DNA of 64,000 bases from Roseofilum casamattae BLCC-M143 (GTDB lineage: Bacteria > Cyanobacteriota > Cyanobacteriia > Cyanobacteriales > Desertifilaceae): assembly GCF_030068455.1 (NCBI RefSeq), contig NZ_JAQOSQ010000017.1, forward strand, positions 20,073 to 84,072, given 5' to 3'. The stretch's first letter is position 1; every line of letters begins with the position of its first letter. The notes below the pieces were generated by a model. The model saw only the letters and a program-made list of their open reading frames with translations, was not told where the DNA came from and did no database searches. A program made the position numbers and the translations under genes. This document shows positions 8,845 to 18,401 of this stretch, in pieces.

Positions 8845-9813
8845 CTATTCCCGAAAAAAGCGATCGCACTCTTGCAACATCTCCCAAGATATCGCCGACT
8901 GTTGCCCCGAACTCCTATTCTGGAACAGTGCGGTAAATGCTCCCGCTCCCAGCCCTTGTTGCGGCCACAAGCGGTAGCAAGGAAACTGACCGAGGTGGGA
9001 CTGGTACGCCCCTAGATGAGCTACTTCAATGGGCTGAAACTGGGGATAGTGTTTCTGCAACCACTGACAAACTCCCTCGTTTTCAGGTACGGAATAAGTA
9101 CAGGTCATGTACAACAAGTAGCCGCCAGGTGCCACGAGTCGAGCGGCGTTGCCAATAATCCGTTTTTGTCGGTTGGCATTCCGATTTAAAGTAACGGGGT
9201 GAAAGCATCCCGGTACTTTTTTCCCTTTCAATAATAGAGATTGACCGCTACACGGTGCATCGACGAGGACGATGTCCGCACTTTCGGGGAAATACTCTGC
9301 CAGTCGTTGCGGATCGAGTTGGGTGGCGATCGCTCCCCGTTCCTCCGGGCTGAAATGACTGACCTGACAGCGTTTGAGATTGGCAACTAAGGTTCCCAAG
9401 CGCTTGCCTACCACTTCATTGGATAAGAGCAACTGCGGATGCAGAAGCTGCCATGCTAAGAGGCTTTTTCCTCCAGGAGCCGCGCAAACATCAATCGCGA
9501 CCTTAACGTTCTCTGGTAAGGTCAACAAGGGCGAAGCAGCAAAGACAGAGGAGAAGTCCAAACAATAATAAGCACCTCGTTGGTGAGCCGGATGTTTTCC
9601 CGGTTGTTCGCCGATGCTGAGGCGATCGACTCGTTTCGGTTGCCAAGGTTCTCGGGGTTCGATAGCAAAGGGATGCGGATCGGGCGGATCGTCGCACCAG
9701 AGAATGCAGGGATGCAGTGGCGCGGGAGAATTGAAACTGGCCAGAAATCGCTCTTTTTCCTCAAGATTGCTGAAACAGCGATCGCTAAATTTCTTTAGTA
9801 GTTTTGCAGACAC
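8845..9813 (-). CDS. RsmB/NOP-family RNA (cytosine-5) methyltransferase
   Basis: A 322-aa class I SAM-dependent methyltransferase. The SAM motif reads VAIDVCAAPGGKSL. The catalytic motifs are VDAPCSGQSLLLKG and MTCTYSVPENEGV, giving the two cysteines typical of m5C RNA methyltransferases (the TC cysteine attacks the base, the PC cysteine assists release). The N-terminus SAKLLKKFSDRCF is a short lead; no PUA domain or NusB domain is obvious, so it is a compact member rather than RsmB itself. Substrate is probably rRNA or tRNA. It lies just upstream (leftward) of the glyS-adjacent repeat. Confidence 0.85.
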   Translation of the reverse strand: MSAKLLKKFSDRCFSNLEEKERFLASFNSPAPLHPCILWCDDPPDPHPFAIEPREPWQPKRVDRLSIGEQPGKHPAHQRGAYYCLDFSSVFAASPLLTLPENVKVAIDVCAAPGGKSLLAWQLLHPQLLLSNEVVGKRLGTLVANLKRCQVSHFSPEERGAIATQLDPQRLAEYFPESADIVLVDAPCSGQSLLLKGKKVPGCFHPVTLNRNANRQKRIIGNAARLVAPGGYLLYMTCTYSVPENEGVCQWLQKHYPQFQPIEVAHLGAYQSHLGQFPCYRLWPQQGLGAGAFTALFQNRSSGQQSAISWEMLQECDRFFRE

Positions 9814-9842
9814 GGGAAACTCGCTCGCGAAGAATCTCGATA

Positions 9843-10208
9843 TTATGGGATGGGTAGGGTAATAATAAATGTAGTCCCTTTGGTTGTGTTGGGAGGATAA
9901 ATGGCAGGACTAAAGACGTTTATGGTTCCCTGCATTTGTTCGATCGGGTCTTTCGCGATCGCCAAACCCAACCCAGTCCCCGGAAGATCGCCATTAGCTT
10001 GAATGCCTCGGTAGTGGCGATCGAAGATGCGATCGCAATCTTCTGCTGGAATACCGGGACCGCTATCGCTAATGGCGATGGCCAGGGGACGCTCGGGAGC
10101 AGGATAAGGGACTTGCACGTAAATTTCTCTAGAAGTTGGAGTGTATTTTAGTGCATTTTCCAGGACATTATTTAGAACTTCAGTCAAGGCGTTAGCATCC
10201 ACTTCCAC
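9843..10208 (-). pseudogene. Duplicated C-terminal fragment of the neighbouring histidine kinase
   Basis: The 121-codon frame begins MEVDANALTEVLNNVLEN and covers only the ATP-binding half of a histidine kinase, with the N, G1, F and G2 boxes. It is nearly identical in protein and DNA to the last ~121 codons of the adjacent kinase (10384-11640). Differences are few, e.g. Gly to Arg in TPTSREIY, Leu to Pro in AKDPIEQ. It has no sensor or phospho-acceptor region, and the homology stops sharply at its 5' end. This is a tandem partial duplication, probably inert. The 10209-10383 spacer holds no recognisable gene. Confidence 0.85.
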
Positions 10209-10383
10209 TAGAGTTTGTAAAGTTTACTATATTCGTGGAGTTTAGATAATGTTGAATATACCAGCATTTCAGTCCCAGAACCGACTAGCATTATTTCTCT
10301 TCTCACTGTTGGTTCTCTGTTCATCAGTGGTGTATTGAAGAGTCCGAAAGAGAATCAATAGAGGATTCTTAACTTACCTCAGA

Positions 10384-11640
10384 CTATGGGATGGGTAGGG
10401 TAATAACGAACGTTGTTCCTTTGGTAGCATTGGAAGGATAGATCGCAGGACTGAAGACGTTTATGGTTCCCTGCATTTGTTCGATCAGGTCTTTCGCGAT
10501 CGCCAAACCCAACCCAGTCCCCGGAAGATCGCCATCGGCTTGAATGCCTCGGTAGTGGCGATCGAAGATGCGATCGCAATCTTCTGCTGGAATACCGGGA
10601 CCGCTATCGCTAATGGCGATGGCCAGGGGACGCTCGGGAGCGGGGTAAGGGACTTGCACGTAAATTTCTCCGGAAGTTGGAGTATACTTTAGTGCATTTT
10701 CCAGGACATTATTTAGAACTTCAGTCAAAGCATTAGCATCCACTTCCACTAAAGGTAGATTGGGAATTATCTGCCGATGTAACCTCAGATGGCGTTCTTC
10801 AGCAATGGCTGCAATCGAGAGCAAGAGCGGATCTAAAATTTCGGCAATGGCATAAGCCTCTAAATTCAAACGCATCGTTCCGAGAGAAGAGGAAGGAGGC
10901 AATTGACCGACTGGAGAGGGATCGGGCAGCAGAGTTTCTCCTTCAGCATCGGGAAAGCGATCCAATGCATCCATGGCTTGGCTGAAATTTTGTAACAAAG
11001 TTTGCAGGCGATCGCTCTCTCGTAATAGGCTTTCGGCGATCGAGCGGTGCGGATCGGGAAGTGGCAAGCGTTTCAGCAGCAGTTTGCTAAAGGTGCCCAA
11101 GGCAGTCAGAGGATTGCGAAACTGATGCAGAAAGTTATGGAACAAATCCTGGCGTTGCGACCTGGTTCTGGCGTTTTCGCGATCGCGATGCTCCAACCAT
11201 TGAGACCGCTGATCGAGCAAACAGGCGATCGTCAGCGTTTGCGTAATATGCTGAATCTGGTCTCGCTCCAACTGATTCCACTGACGATCTTTGCGCTGAG
11301 TCACTAAAAAACCCATCAGCATTTTTCCTTCAATAAGCGGTAAAATTAAGCGATCGGGTTCTGCCGAAACTTCTTCTAACGTCGGATCGACCGTTGCTTC
11401 ATAGCGAGGGGTCAGTTGTTGCGGTTGCGGGTCAGAAGGTTGTAGGGCTAGAGGTTCCGAGGCCTTACCCGGTTGAGCCAGATCGGGATAAACGGCGATC
11501 GGGATCGGTTGAGCGGAAGAGCGATCGGGATAGCGTTCGGTCAGATACACTGCACTCAGCGACGCTCCGAACGATTGAGTCAGTAAAGTAATTTGCGATC
11601 GACACAGTTCGACAAACTCGGCACTGGCAGGCCTTAACAT
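10384..11640 (-). CDS. GAF-type sensor histidine kinase
   Basis: The 418-aa protein has an N-terminal GAF-like domain (about 8-145, starting AEFVELCRSQITLLTQSFGA). A HisKA domain follows with H172 in FHNFLHQFRNPLTAL, then an HATPase_c domain. Its boxes are visible: N (NNVLENALKYTP), G1 (DSGPGIP), F (IFDRHYRG) and G2 (GTGLGLAIAK). No membrane segment is evident, so it is a soluble two-component sensor. No response regulator is adjacent, making it an orphan kinase. The stimulus cannot be inferred. Its 3' ~366 bp is duplicated immediately downstream. Confidence 0.9.
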   Translation of the reverse strand: MLRPASAEFVELCRSQITLLTQSFGASLSAVYLTERYPDRSSAQPIPIAVYPDLAQPGKASEPLALQPSDPQPQQLTPRYEATVDPTLEEVSAEPDRLILPLIEGKMLMGFLVTQRKDRQWNQLERDQIQHITQTLTIACLLDQRSQWLEHRDRENARTRSQRQDLFHNFLHQFRNPLTALGTFSKLLLKRLPLPDPHRSIAESLLRESDRLQTLLQNFSQAMDALDRFPDAEGETLLPDPSPVGQLPPSSSLGTMRLNLEAYAIAEILDPLLLSIAAIAEERHLRLHRQIIPNLPLVEVDANALTEVLNNVLENALKYTPTSGEIYVQVPYPAPERPLAIAISDSGPGIPAEDCDRIFDRHYRGIQADGDLPGTGLGLAIAKDLIEQMQGTINVFSPAIYPSNATKGTTFVITLPIP

Positions 11641-11781
11641 AACATGAGGATATCGCTGAACGAGGACTATTCTATAGATTTATTTTAAAGGTGATTGCTA
11701 TTTTTTCCATAAACAGATATAATCTGCACGTATTTTGTAACCACAACTACATCAGTCCGCTAAAAGAGGAGGTAAGGACAT

Positions 11782-12111
11782 TTGGCTAGGAGACGCAAGC
11801 GTAAGAGCCGCCGCCGTCAAGAAGGACGTCGCATTCTTGAACAGGTTCCTCAGTATAGCATTGAAAGTGGCGAAGATAAACCGGTGACTGCCGCCCGCAA
11901 GTTCATCCGTGCTCGAGGAATAATTCCCCCCGCTCTCTTATTGGTTAAGCGGAACGAGCATACCACAGATCGCTACTTTTGGGCAGAGAAGGGTTTATTC
12001 GGCGCTCAGTATGTCGAGGAAAACCACTTTCTGTTTCCGAGTCTGAAACATCCAGAAGATTTGCATCCTCCCTTATTACTGGGCGGGCCTTTAACTCCCA
12101 GCAAAGTATAA
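11782..12111 (+). CDS. DUF3155 family protein
   Basis: A 109-aa cyanobacteria-specific protein starting with a very basic tract (MARRRKRKSRRRQEGRR) and continuing RGIIPPALLLVKRNEHTTDRYFWAEKGLFGAQYVEE, matching DUF3155. The start is a TTG at 11782 preceded by a strong Shine-Dalgarno GAGGAGGT at 11766-11773, which decides this non-ATG start. The basic N-terminus suggests nucleic-acid or ribosome contact, but no function is known. It stands alone, with divergent (kinase) and convergent (CCB1) neighbours. Confidence 0.88.
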   Translation: MARRRKRKSRRRQEGRRILEQVPQYSIESGEDKPVTAARKFIRARGIIPPALLLVKRNEHTTDRYFWAEKGLFGAQYVEENHFLFPSLKHPEDLHPPLLLGGPLTPSKV

Positions 12112-12198
12112 GGAAGACGATCGTATCTTATGGATGAAAATGCTGTCAAGCTTTAGGGGCGATCGCCAGAAAAGGTAAGGTCAATCGAAACTCTACCT

Positions 12199-12759
12199 CT
12201 AAAACGCATCACTTACCAAAAAGCGCGATGACAGGGTTTTCTCAAGTTCGGCTAGCTCATCCCGGTGCGCTCTGACAGCTATGATACTCTGCATCGTTGT
12301 ATTGGAGTTGTCGGAGCACTCTAGGGACTGAACTTGGAGTTGCACTTGCTCGGTGCGTCCCGCTCCTTTCCAATAAAACCAACCTGCCGTTGGGGCAAGA
12401 AGCACTCCCATCCACAATATGGGAGGAAAGCCCGACCAGAGCGTGAAGACAACAAACTCGGTACACAACAATCCTAAAGCGGCTAAGCAGGAAAGAAAAA
12501 TGGTTAGGAACCAACTGGGCCGGACAACGCCTTCAAAGGTAATTTGTTGCGTAGCGCGATCGAGGCCTGCCAGACGATAGGCGCGATCGTCGAAGTAGTC
12601 GCGGATCGATGGCAGCAATTCGTCTTCAGTCGCATTCGTCATTAATGTCAGCTCTTCAGTACGGTCTTTGACCGAAGCTTTGATAAAGAAAAATAAGCCG
12701 ATAGAGAGTAAGAGCGTGAGTACCAATAAGGAAATGAGTCCGGGATGGTTGAGGGTCAT
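12199..12759 (-). CDS. CCB1-like cytochrome b6f heme c-n assembly factor
   Basis: A 186-aa membrane protein. Segments ISLLVLTLLLSIGLFFFIKA, FLTIFLSCLAALGLLC and ILWMGVLLAPTAGWFYW are predicted transmembrane helices. Between them lies KDRTEELTLMT...YFDDRAYRLAGLDRATQQITFEGVVRPS, the conserved stretch of CCB1 (cofactor assembly of complex C). In plants CCB1-4 attach heme c-n to cytochrome b6. In cyanobacteria the homologues are thylakoid proteins of the same pathway. Other CCB genes are not in the window. The call rests on motif memory rather than a search. Confidence 0.72.
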   Translation of the reverse strand: MTLNHPGLISLLVLTLLLSIGLFFFIKASVKDRTEELTLMTNATEDELLPSIRDYFDDRAYRLAGLDRATQQITFEGVVRPSWFLTIFLSCLAALGLLCTEFVVFTLWSGFPPILWMGVLLAPTAGWFYWKGAGRTEQVQLQVQSLECSDNSNTTMQSIIAVRAHRDELAELEKTLSSRFLVSDAF

Positions 12760-12806
12760 ATTCTGAACTTAAGAATGGAAACGTTACATTATTTTACAAT
12801 GCCGAG

Positions 12807-13811
12807 ATGAAGGTAAGCGATATTGGCGAACGAGGCTTATTGGAGCGTCTCTTCCCGTTTTGTGCAGCGGAGGTGGTGGGAGATGATGGGGCACTGATTT
12901 CGACGAGCGCAGCACTCGAGTTAGCCGTCACCACCGATGTTTTAGTTGATGGCATTCATTTTAGCGATCGCACTACACCTCCTCATGCCGTAGGATGGCG
13001 CGCTGCGGCAGCGAATTTATCCGATCTGGCTGCTATGGGTGCGTCTCCTCTGGGAATTACCGTCGGGTTGAGTTTAACCCCAGACACGGCAGTTTCTTGG
13101 GTGGAAGAGCTATATGGCGGGATGAGAGACTGTCTGCAAGAGTATGGCACTGCTATTCTTGGAGGAGATATCGTGCGATCGCCAGTCAACTCCCTCAGTA
13201 TTACGGCTTTCGGCGAAGTCAATCCCCGATACGCGATCGAACGTCATACTGGAGAAGTTGGAGATTTGCTGGTCGTCACTGGAGTTCATGGAGCCTCTCG
13301 TGCCGGATTAGAATGCTTGTTAAACCCAGAATGGGGAAATATTTTTGCTCCCGGCGATCGCCAATTAGCCATTCAAGCTCATCAATATCCCCGTCCTCGT
13401 CTCGATCTGTTGCCACATCTGCGAGCTACCTTCTGCCCTCGCATAACAGGGATGGACTCGAGCGATGGGTTAGCCGATGCGATCGAACAAATTTGCCGAG
13501 CTAGTGAGGTTGGCGCTTGCATTGACGTATCTACTATTCCCTATCCGTCTTATTTCAACTCAGTCCTTTCCGAAGATGTCTTATTCCTTTGGGAACACGA
13601 ATTATTTCAGTGGGTGTTGTATGGGGGAGAAGATTTTGAGCTAGTCTTAGCAATGCCTGCAGATGTGGCGCATAAATTGTGCGATCGCGTTGGAGAAATC
13701 GTCATTATCGGCGAGTTAGTTGAAGGCGATGCGATCGAACTTCAAGGCCTTTCCACAAAAAACCCCAACAAAACCATCGAAGGGCGTTGGGGCTTTCAAC
13801 ATTTCAGTTAA
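12807..13811 (+). CDS. thiL: Thiamine-monophosphate kinase
   Basis: The 334-aa protein starts MKVSDIGERGLLERL and contains VGDDGAL (metal and ATP binding), TTDVLVDGIHF, GWRAAAANLSDLAAMGA, ILGGDIVRSP and MDSSDGLADAIEQI, the ordered signatures of ThiL in the AIR-synthase-like superfamily. It phosphorylates thiamine monophosphate to the active cofactor thiamine diphosphate in the cytosol. Length matches the family. It is divergent from CCB1 and convergent with gap2. Its last codons overlap a hairpin that probably terminates gap2. Confidence 0.95.
   Translation: MKVSDIGERGLLERLFPFCAAEVVGDDGALISTSAALELAVTTDVLVDGIHFSDRTTPPHAVGWRAAAANLSDLAAMGASPLGITVGLSLTPDTAVSWVEELYGGMRDCLQEYGTAILGGDIVRSPVNSLSITAFGEVNPRYAIERHTGEVGDLLVVTGVHGASRAGLECLLNPEWGNIFAPGDRQLAIQAHQYPRPRLDLLPHLRATFCPRITGMDSSDGLADAIEQICRASEVGACIDVSTIPYPSYFNSVLSEDVLFLWEHELFQWVLYGGEDFELVLAMPADVAHKLCDRVGEIVIIGELVEGDAIELQGLSTKNPNKTIEGRWGFQHFS
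13757..13792 (-). terminator. Rho-independent terminator for gap2 inside the thiL 3' end
   Basis: Read on the minus strand, CCCCAAC (13792-13786) pairs with GTTGGGG (13769-13763) around a 16-nt loop and is followed by six T (13762-13757). This is the form of an intrinsic terminator, placed about 47 bp beyond the gap2 stop. It lies within coding sequence of the convergent thiL gene. Confidence 0.65.
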
Positions 13812-13838
13812 GCGGAAAATAAGGATAATCGAGCGATC

Positions 13839-14855
13839 CTAAGCTTGCCACTTCCGAGCAACTAACTCAGCCAGATCGACAACGCGCTGAGAATAACCCC
13901 ACTCGTTGTCATACCAAGCAATCACTTTCACCATATCGCCATCCATCACCAGCGTTAAGCTCGCATCGACGATAGAAGAATCATTTGTTCCGCGATAGTC
14001 GCAAGAAACCAAAGGTAGATCGCTATAGCCTAAAATTCCTTTGAGAGAACCGTTAGCAGCTTCTTGCAGAGCTTCATTCACTTCTTCAGCAAAGGTCTTT
14101 TTCTCAACCTGAGCGACCAGATCGACTACGGATACATTCGGAGTTGGAACTCGCATGGCAATTCCATTTAGCTTGCCTTTAAGGGATGGAATGACCAAAG
14201 CCACCGCTTTTGCAGCACCTGTAGATGTAGGAACGATGTTCAATGCTGCCGCTCTAGCGCGACGGACGTCTCGGTGAGATGCATCCAGCAACCGTTGGTC
14301 CCCCGTATAGCTGTGAGTCGTCGTCATGGTTCCCTTGATGATGCCAAATTTCTCGTGCAGAACTTTGGCGAAGGGAGCTAAACAGTTGGTCGTACAACTG
14401 GCATTACTGACCACATTGTAATCTTCATGGCGGTATTCCTCATGGTTTACACCCATGACGAAGGTACCGATATTTCCGCCTTTACCGGGAGCTGTAATCA
14501 GTACTTTTTTCGCGCCAGCTTGCAGGTGTTTAGAAGCACCTTCTTCAGTCACGAAGACACCGGTTGATTCAATAATTAGATCGACGCCCCACTCTGCCCA
14601 AGGCAAGTTTAGCGGATTGCGATCGGATACGCATTTTACTGTTTTTCCATTGACGGTAATTGAATTTCCATCGGCGCTGACATCACCACCAAAGGTTCCC
14701 AACATCGAATCGTACTTCAGCAGGTGGGCATTAGTCTTCGGATCGGACGTATCATTTACGCCAACAACTTCCAAGTTGCTGTTTTCTCTGCCAGCCCAAC
14801 AGCGCATGAAGTTACGTCCAATCCGACCAAAACCGTTAATTGCTACTCTAATCAC
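13839..14855 (-). CDS. gap2: Glyceraldehyde-3-phosphate dehydrogenase, photosynthetic type
   Basis: The 338-aa protein starts [20 protein letters not shown]. The catalytic cysteine is C154 in [31 protein letters not shown] and [15 protein letters not shown] are also present. The pattern is closest to cyanobacterial Gap2/plastid GapA, the NADP(H)/NAD(H) enzyme acting reductively in the Calvin cycle, rather than glycolytic Gap1. It lacks the CP12-like C-terminal extension of GapB. A 557-bp gap lies upstream, suggesting an extended regulatory region. A minus-strand terminator follows inside thiL. Confidence 0.95.
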   Translation of the reverse strand: MIRVAINGFGRIGRNFMRCWAGRENSNLEVVGVNDTSDPKTNAHLLKYDSMLGTFGGDVSADGNSITVNGKTVKCVSDRNPLNLPWAEWGVDLIIESTGVFVTEEGASKHLQAGAKKVLITAPGKGGNIGTFVMGVNHEEYRHEDYNVVSNASCTTNCLAPFAKVLHEKFGIIKGTMTTTHSYTGDQRLLDASHRDVRRARAAALNIVPTSTGAAKAVALVIPSLKGKLNGIAMRVPTPNVSVVDLVAQVEKKTFAEEVNEALQEAANGSLKGILGYSDLPLVSCDYRGTNDSSIVDASLTLVMDGDMVKVIAWYDNEWGYSQRVVDLAELVARKWQA

Positions 14856-15412
14856 TTCGTCTTACCCTCTGTATCTTCAAACCAAGTATTTTTAACAAAA
14901 TGCTGAATGTTATAATTATCCGTTCCCTGGAACAGAAATACAACCGATCCAGTGAATATGCCATAAGGCACGAGAACTATCTTCCTCAACAAGTGAGGAA
15001 GTCTCGATCGCTTTATCTGATGAAGACGATCGCTTCCCAGTAGGAGACCTACTCGGTTGCCCTTTCTCCATAGGCGATCGCCATCAAATTGACAGCGCTG
15101 CACCTCTGATGCAAGCACGTTAAATCTGAAGATACCATAAAAGGGAACTTAGTTTTTTGGCAATCGTACGGTTTCCTTTCCGGAAGAGAGAGAGCAAACC
15201 GAGAATACCGAAGTTTAGAATTACTCATCATAGCATGAAACTCACAATCGGAAAAAAAGGGTTATCCTAATTTGGGGTTGAAGCAGTTCACCCGTTCAAA
15301 TGTACCGATCGGGCGAAGATCGAAGAAGCAAATTTATGCCATAGTATTGCAATTAAAGCAAGTCCTGAAATATGATATCGCGTGTTATTGGTGTGGTGTG
15401 TGAGGAAAAAAA
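14856..15412. other. Long divergent intergenic region between gap2 and murC
   Basis: This 557-bp stretch separates divergently transcribed gap2 and murC. I see no convincing coding frame, tRNA or named RNA in it. Short HIP1-like GCGATCGC sites occur. It must contain the promoters of both genes; only the murC-side promoter candidate is listed separately. Confidence 0.6.
15347..15376 (+). promoter_or_regulatory. Candidate sigma70-type promoter of murC
   Basis: TTGCAA at 15347-15352 and TATGAT at 15371-15376 are separated by 18 bp, matching the -35/-10 consensus reasonably. The murC start lies 36 bp beyond, with a GAGG Shine-Dalgarno-like sequence at about 15402. It is a sequence match only. 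Confidence 0.45.
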
Positions 15413-16912
15413 ATGCTAAGTCCTATAGACTTTGGCGGTAAACCCTTCCATTTCATTGGTGTTGGCGGAATTGGGATGTCTGCGTTAGCTTATATACTCG
15501 CTAAGCGCAACCTTCCTGTCTCTGGCTCGGATCTCAAGCTCTCTCATATCACAGAAAAGCTACAAGAATTGGGAGCGTGTATTTTTGGCAGTCAAGATGC
15601 CGAAAATTTGGAGTATTACCGGCGGCCTCCTGCCATTGGGAAGGAAAAGTGGAAAAATAGGGAAAAAGATGAATCTGCCGCGATCGCTCCGACAGAAATT
15701 GACCTGAGGTTTTCCAACACCTCAACCGTCCAAAAAAACTTAGATGATTGGTTGCCTCAAGTTATTTGTTCTACAGCAATAAACAGTAGTAATGCGGAAT
15801 ATAAAGCCGCGCAAGAATTAGGGTGTCCGATTTATCACCGCTCGGATGTTTTAGCAGCATTAATTCGAGAATACCGCAGCATTGCCGTAGCAGGAACTCA
15901 CGGTAAAACCACCACGAGTAGCTTAATCGGTTATTTATTCTTACAAGCTCAGCTAGACCCAACGATTATTATTGGTGGAGAAGTAAAGGCTTGGGAAGGG
16001 AATGCTCGGTTTGGTCGAGGAGAATTTTTAGTGGCAGAAGCAGACGAATCGGATGGTTCTCTGGTAAAATTCGCCTCAGAAATTGGAGTCATTACCAATA
16101 TAGACTTCGACCATCCCGATCATTACACCAGTATCGATCGAGTGATTGAAACCTTTGAAATCTTCAAAAACAAGTGTAAAACCTTAGTGGGGTGTATTGA
16201 TTGCCCGCAAGTGCGCGATCGCATCAATCCCCAAATTACCTATAGTTTAGATTTACAGTCAGGGGCAGATTACAGCGTCGATAGCATTGTCTACGACTCC
16301 CACGGAACTCGCGCTCGAGTTTGGGAGCGCGGAAAAGAGCTGGGAGAAATTCAACTCCCCATCTTGGGCAAGCACAATCTGAGCAATGCCTTAGCCGCGA
16401 TCGCTGTCAGCCGTCACCTAAACATCGACTTTACAACCATAGCCCAGGCCCTCTCATCATTCGAGGGAGCCAAGCGTCGGTTTGAATATCGAGGTCAATT
16501 TAACGGATGCACGCTCATCGATGATTATGCTCATCACCCAAGCGAAATCCAAGCGACTTTAGCCGCAGTCAGACTGCGCGCCAAAGACCAACGAGCCATT
16601 GCTATCTTTCAGCCTCATCGCTATAGTCGAACTGAAACCTTCCTCAGCGAATTTTCGCAATCTTTCGGACAAGCAGACCGGGTGGTTGTAACCGACATTT
16701 ATAGCGCGGGCGAACCCAACGATCGCCATCTTCAGGGCGAAACGGTGGCTGAGGCAATCGGCCAGTATCATCCGCAGGTCTCCTATCAACCTACCCTAAA
16801 TGCGGTTAAGGATTATTTGATAGAACACTTACGACCTGGAGATTATGCTGTATTTTTGGGAGCTGGGAATTTAAATCAAGTGATTCCAGAATTGATTGCC
16901 GATCGTGCGTAA
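15413..16912 (+). CDS. murC: UDP-N-acetylmuramate--L-alanine ligase
   Basis: The 499-aa Mur ligase has an N-terminal Rossmann-like domain (FHFIGVGGIGMSALAYIL) and the ATP-binding P-loop VAGTHGKTTTSSLIG near residue 162. It also has EADESDGSL, HNLSNALAAIA and DDYAHHPSEIQATL, the usual MurC hallmarks. It adds L-alanine to UDP-MurNAc in peptidoglycan synthesis. An insertion of about 40 residues around 65-110 (including KWKNREKDESAA) relative to typical MurC is a lineage-specific loop. murB follows 87 bp downstream, so the two probably form an operon. Confidence 0.96.
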   Translation: MLSPIDFGGKPFHFIGVGGIGMSALAYILAKRNLPVSGSDLKLSHITEKLQELGACIFGSQDAENLEYYRRPPAIGKEKWKNREKDESAAIAPTEIDLRFSNTSTVQKNLDDWLPQVICSTAINSSNAEYKAAQELGCPIYHRSDVLAALIREYRSIAVAGTHGKTTTSSLIGYLFLQAQLDPTIIIGGEVKAWEGNARFGRGEFLVAEADESDGSLVKFASEIGVITNIDFDHPDHYTSIDRVIETFEIFKNKCKTLVGCIDCPQVRDRINPQITYSLDLQSGADYSVDSIVYDSHGTRARVWERGKELGEIQLPILGKHNLSNALAAIAVSRHLNIDFTTIAQALSSFEGAKRRFEYRGQFNGCTLIDDYAHHPSEIQATLAAVRLRAKDQRAIAIFQPHRYSRTETFLSEFSQSFGQADRVVVTDIYSAGEPNDRHLQGETVAEAIGQYHPQVSYQPTLNAVKDYLIEHLRPGDYAVFLGAGNLNQVIPELIADRA

Positions 16913-16999
16913 ATTTCGGGAAAGCAATTCTTGCTTTGACTTAACAAGAGCACTTTTTCTTCTACCACCGACCTGCCCATCCACCACGAACGAGAACCA

Positions 17000-17995
17000 A
17001 TGACAATTTCTTATAATCCTCCGAAACGTAAAACCGCTTATGTCGCAGCTCAAATCCCGGCCGAACGACGCAACATTGATTCTCACGATATTCCTCGCGA
17101 GCTTTCCTCACCTCCGAGTATTGTTCGAGCCAACGTACCCCTAGCCGGATTAACCTCATTCCGCGTTGGCGGCCCGGCGCAGTGGTATGCTGCTCCTCGA
17201 TGTGAAGCCGACTTACTCGCCAGTCTGGCTTGGGCTAAAGCGCAAGAATTACCCGTAACGGTCATTGGAGCTGGCTCAAACCTTCTAGTCAGCGATGAAG
17301 GTTTGCCCGGATTAGTTATTGCAACCCGCAACCTACGACAGGTCGATTATCAAGCCCAAACGGGGCAGGTCATTGCTGATGCGGGAGTACACATGGCTCA
17401 GTTGGCTCGGCAAGTGGCCAGGCGCGGATGGTCTGGACTCGAATGGGCAATTGGCATTCCCGGAACTGTAGGTGGAGCCGTCGTTATGAATGCCGGAGCG
17501 CATCAAAGCTGCATGGCAGATAGTCTTATTGATATTCAAACCCTCACTGATAGCGGCGTTCGACAAACATTTACCCGAGAACAGCTGAACTACGGTTACC
17601 GGACATCAATCTTACAAGGGACGCACTACACGGTGACCCAAGCTCGATTCCAGCTTGAGGTGACGGGCGATCCGGAGCAAGTGATGGCAACAACCAACAC
17701 TCACTTGCATCAGCGTCATAGCACCCAACCCTATTATCTACCCAGTTGCGGCAGCGTATTTCGCAATCCCGAACCGCAAAAAGCCGCCCGGCTGATTCAA
17801 GGAACTGGGCTGAAAGGTTATAAAATTGGGGATGCTCAAGTTTCGGAACTGCACGCTAATTTTATTCTGAATTGCGGTAGTGCTACGGCAACAGATATTT
17901 TTCGGTTGATTCGTTACGTTCAGGAAAAAGTCGAGCAACAGCACTCGGTTCGGTTGCACCCAGAGGTGAAAATTCTCGGTCGCTTTGAGGGATGA
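17000..17995 (+). CDS. murB: UDP-N-acetylenolpyruvoylglucosamine reductase
   Basis: The 331-aa FAD-dependent MurB contains TSFRVGGPAQWY, VIGAGSNLLVSDEG, WAIGIPGTVGGAVVMNAGAH, YRTSIL, LPSCGSVFRNP (catalytic Ser region) and KIGDAQVSELHANFILN. This is a type I/II-like enzyme with an N-terminal extension of about 45 residues ahead of the FAD domain. It reduces the enolpyruvyl group to give UDP-MurNAc, the substrate of MurC, whose gene is just upstream. Confidence 0.95.
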   Translation: MTISYNPPKRKTAYVAAQIPAERRNIDSHDIPRELSSPPSIVRANVPLAGLTSFRVGGPAQWYAAPRCEADLLASLAWAKAQELPVTVIGAGSNLLVSDEGLPGLVIATRNLRQVDYQAQTGQVIADAGVHMAQLARQVARRGWSGLEWAIGIPGTVGGAVVMNAGAHQSCMADSLIDIQTLTDSGVRQTFTREQLNYGYRTSILQGTHYTVTQARFQLEVTGDPEQVMATTNTHLHQRHSTQPYYLPSCGSVFRNPEPQKAARLIQGTGLKGYKIGDAQVSELHANFILNCGSATATDIFRLIRYVQEKVEQQHSVRLHPEVKILGRFEG

Positions 17996-18052
17996 GAAAG
18001 TTGGGTACAATAGCTTAGGTCGGCACAATTACCATTATAGAGTGAAGCAGTT

Positions 18053-18397
18053 ATGGCAAAAGGACAGGGATTTGGTTTCGGTTTAGGCAAAATGAAAGAG
18101 CTGACCGAGGCATTTAAGAAAGCTCAACAAGTTCAGGAAGGAGCCAAACAACTCCAGGAGGAGCTGGAGCAGATGGAAGTTGAGGGAGAAGCCGGAGGTG
18201 GACTGGTTAAGGTGACCATGAATGGCAATCAAAATCCTCAAAAAGTGACGATCGCTCCGGACGTATTGGCTGAGGGAGCTGAAGTCGTCTCCGACTTAGT
18301 GACGGCTGCCATGAAAGATGCCTACAACAAGTCTACGGCAACGATGAAGGAGAGGATGGAAGATTTGACCGCAGGGTTGAATCTACCGGGAATGTAA
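18053..18397 (+). CDS. YbaB/EbfC family nucleoid-associated protein
   Basis: A 114-aa protein with a Gly/Lys lead ([27 protein letters not shown]) and an [24 protein letters not shown] core, ending in [23 protein letters not shown]. This is the YbaB/EbfC family, small dimeric DNA-binding proteins. It follows murB by 57 bp on the same strand, a common cyanobacterial arrangement. Confidence 0.92.
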   Translation: MAKGQGFGFGLGKMKELTEAFKKAQQVQEGAKQLQEELEQMEVEGEAGGGLVKVTMNGNQNPQKVTIAPDVLAEGAEVVSDLVTAAMKDAYNKSTATMKERMEDLTAGLNLPGM

Positions 18398-18401
18398 TCG
18401 G

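Noticed and set aside
10249..10338. 29-codon hydrophobic frame between the kinase tail copies
   Set aside because: Short, no Shine-Dalgarno and no homology; it probably arises by chance.
14852..15118. 88-codon minus-strand frame upstream of gap2
   Set aside because: It overlaps the gap2 start, has no recognisable domain and has a Shine-Dalgarno-free start; more likely leader DNA.
15392..15412. Possible Yfr1-like small RNA element before murC
   Set aside because: The GTGTGAGGA stretch only partly matches the reverse complement of the Yfr1 core and there is no hairpin pair around it.
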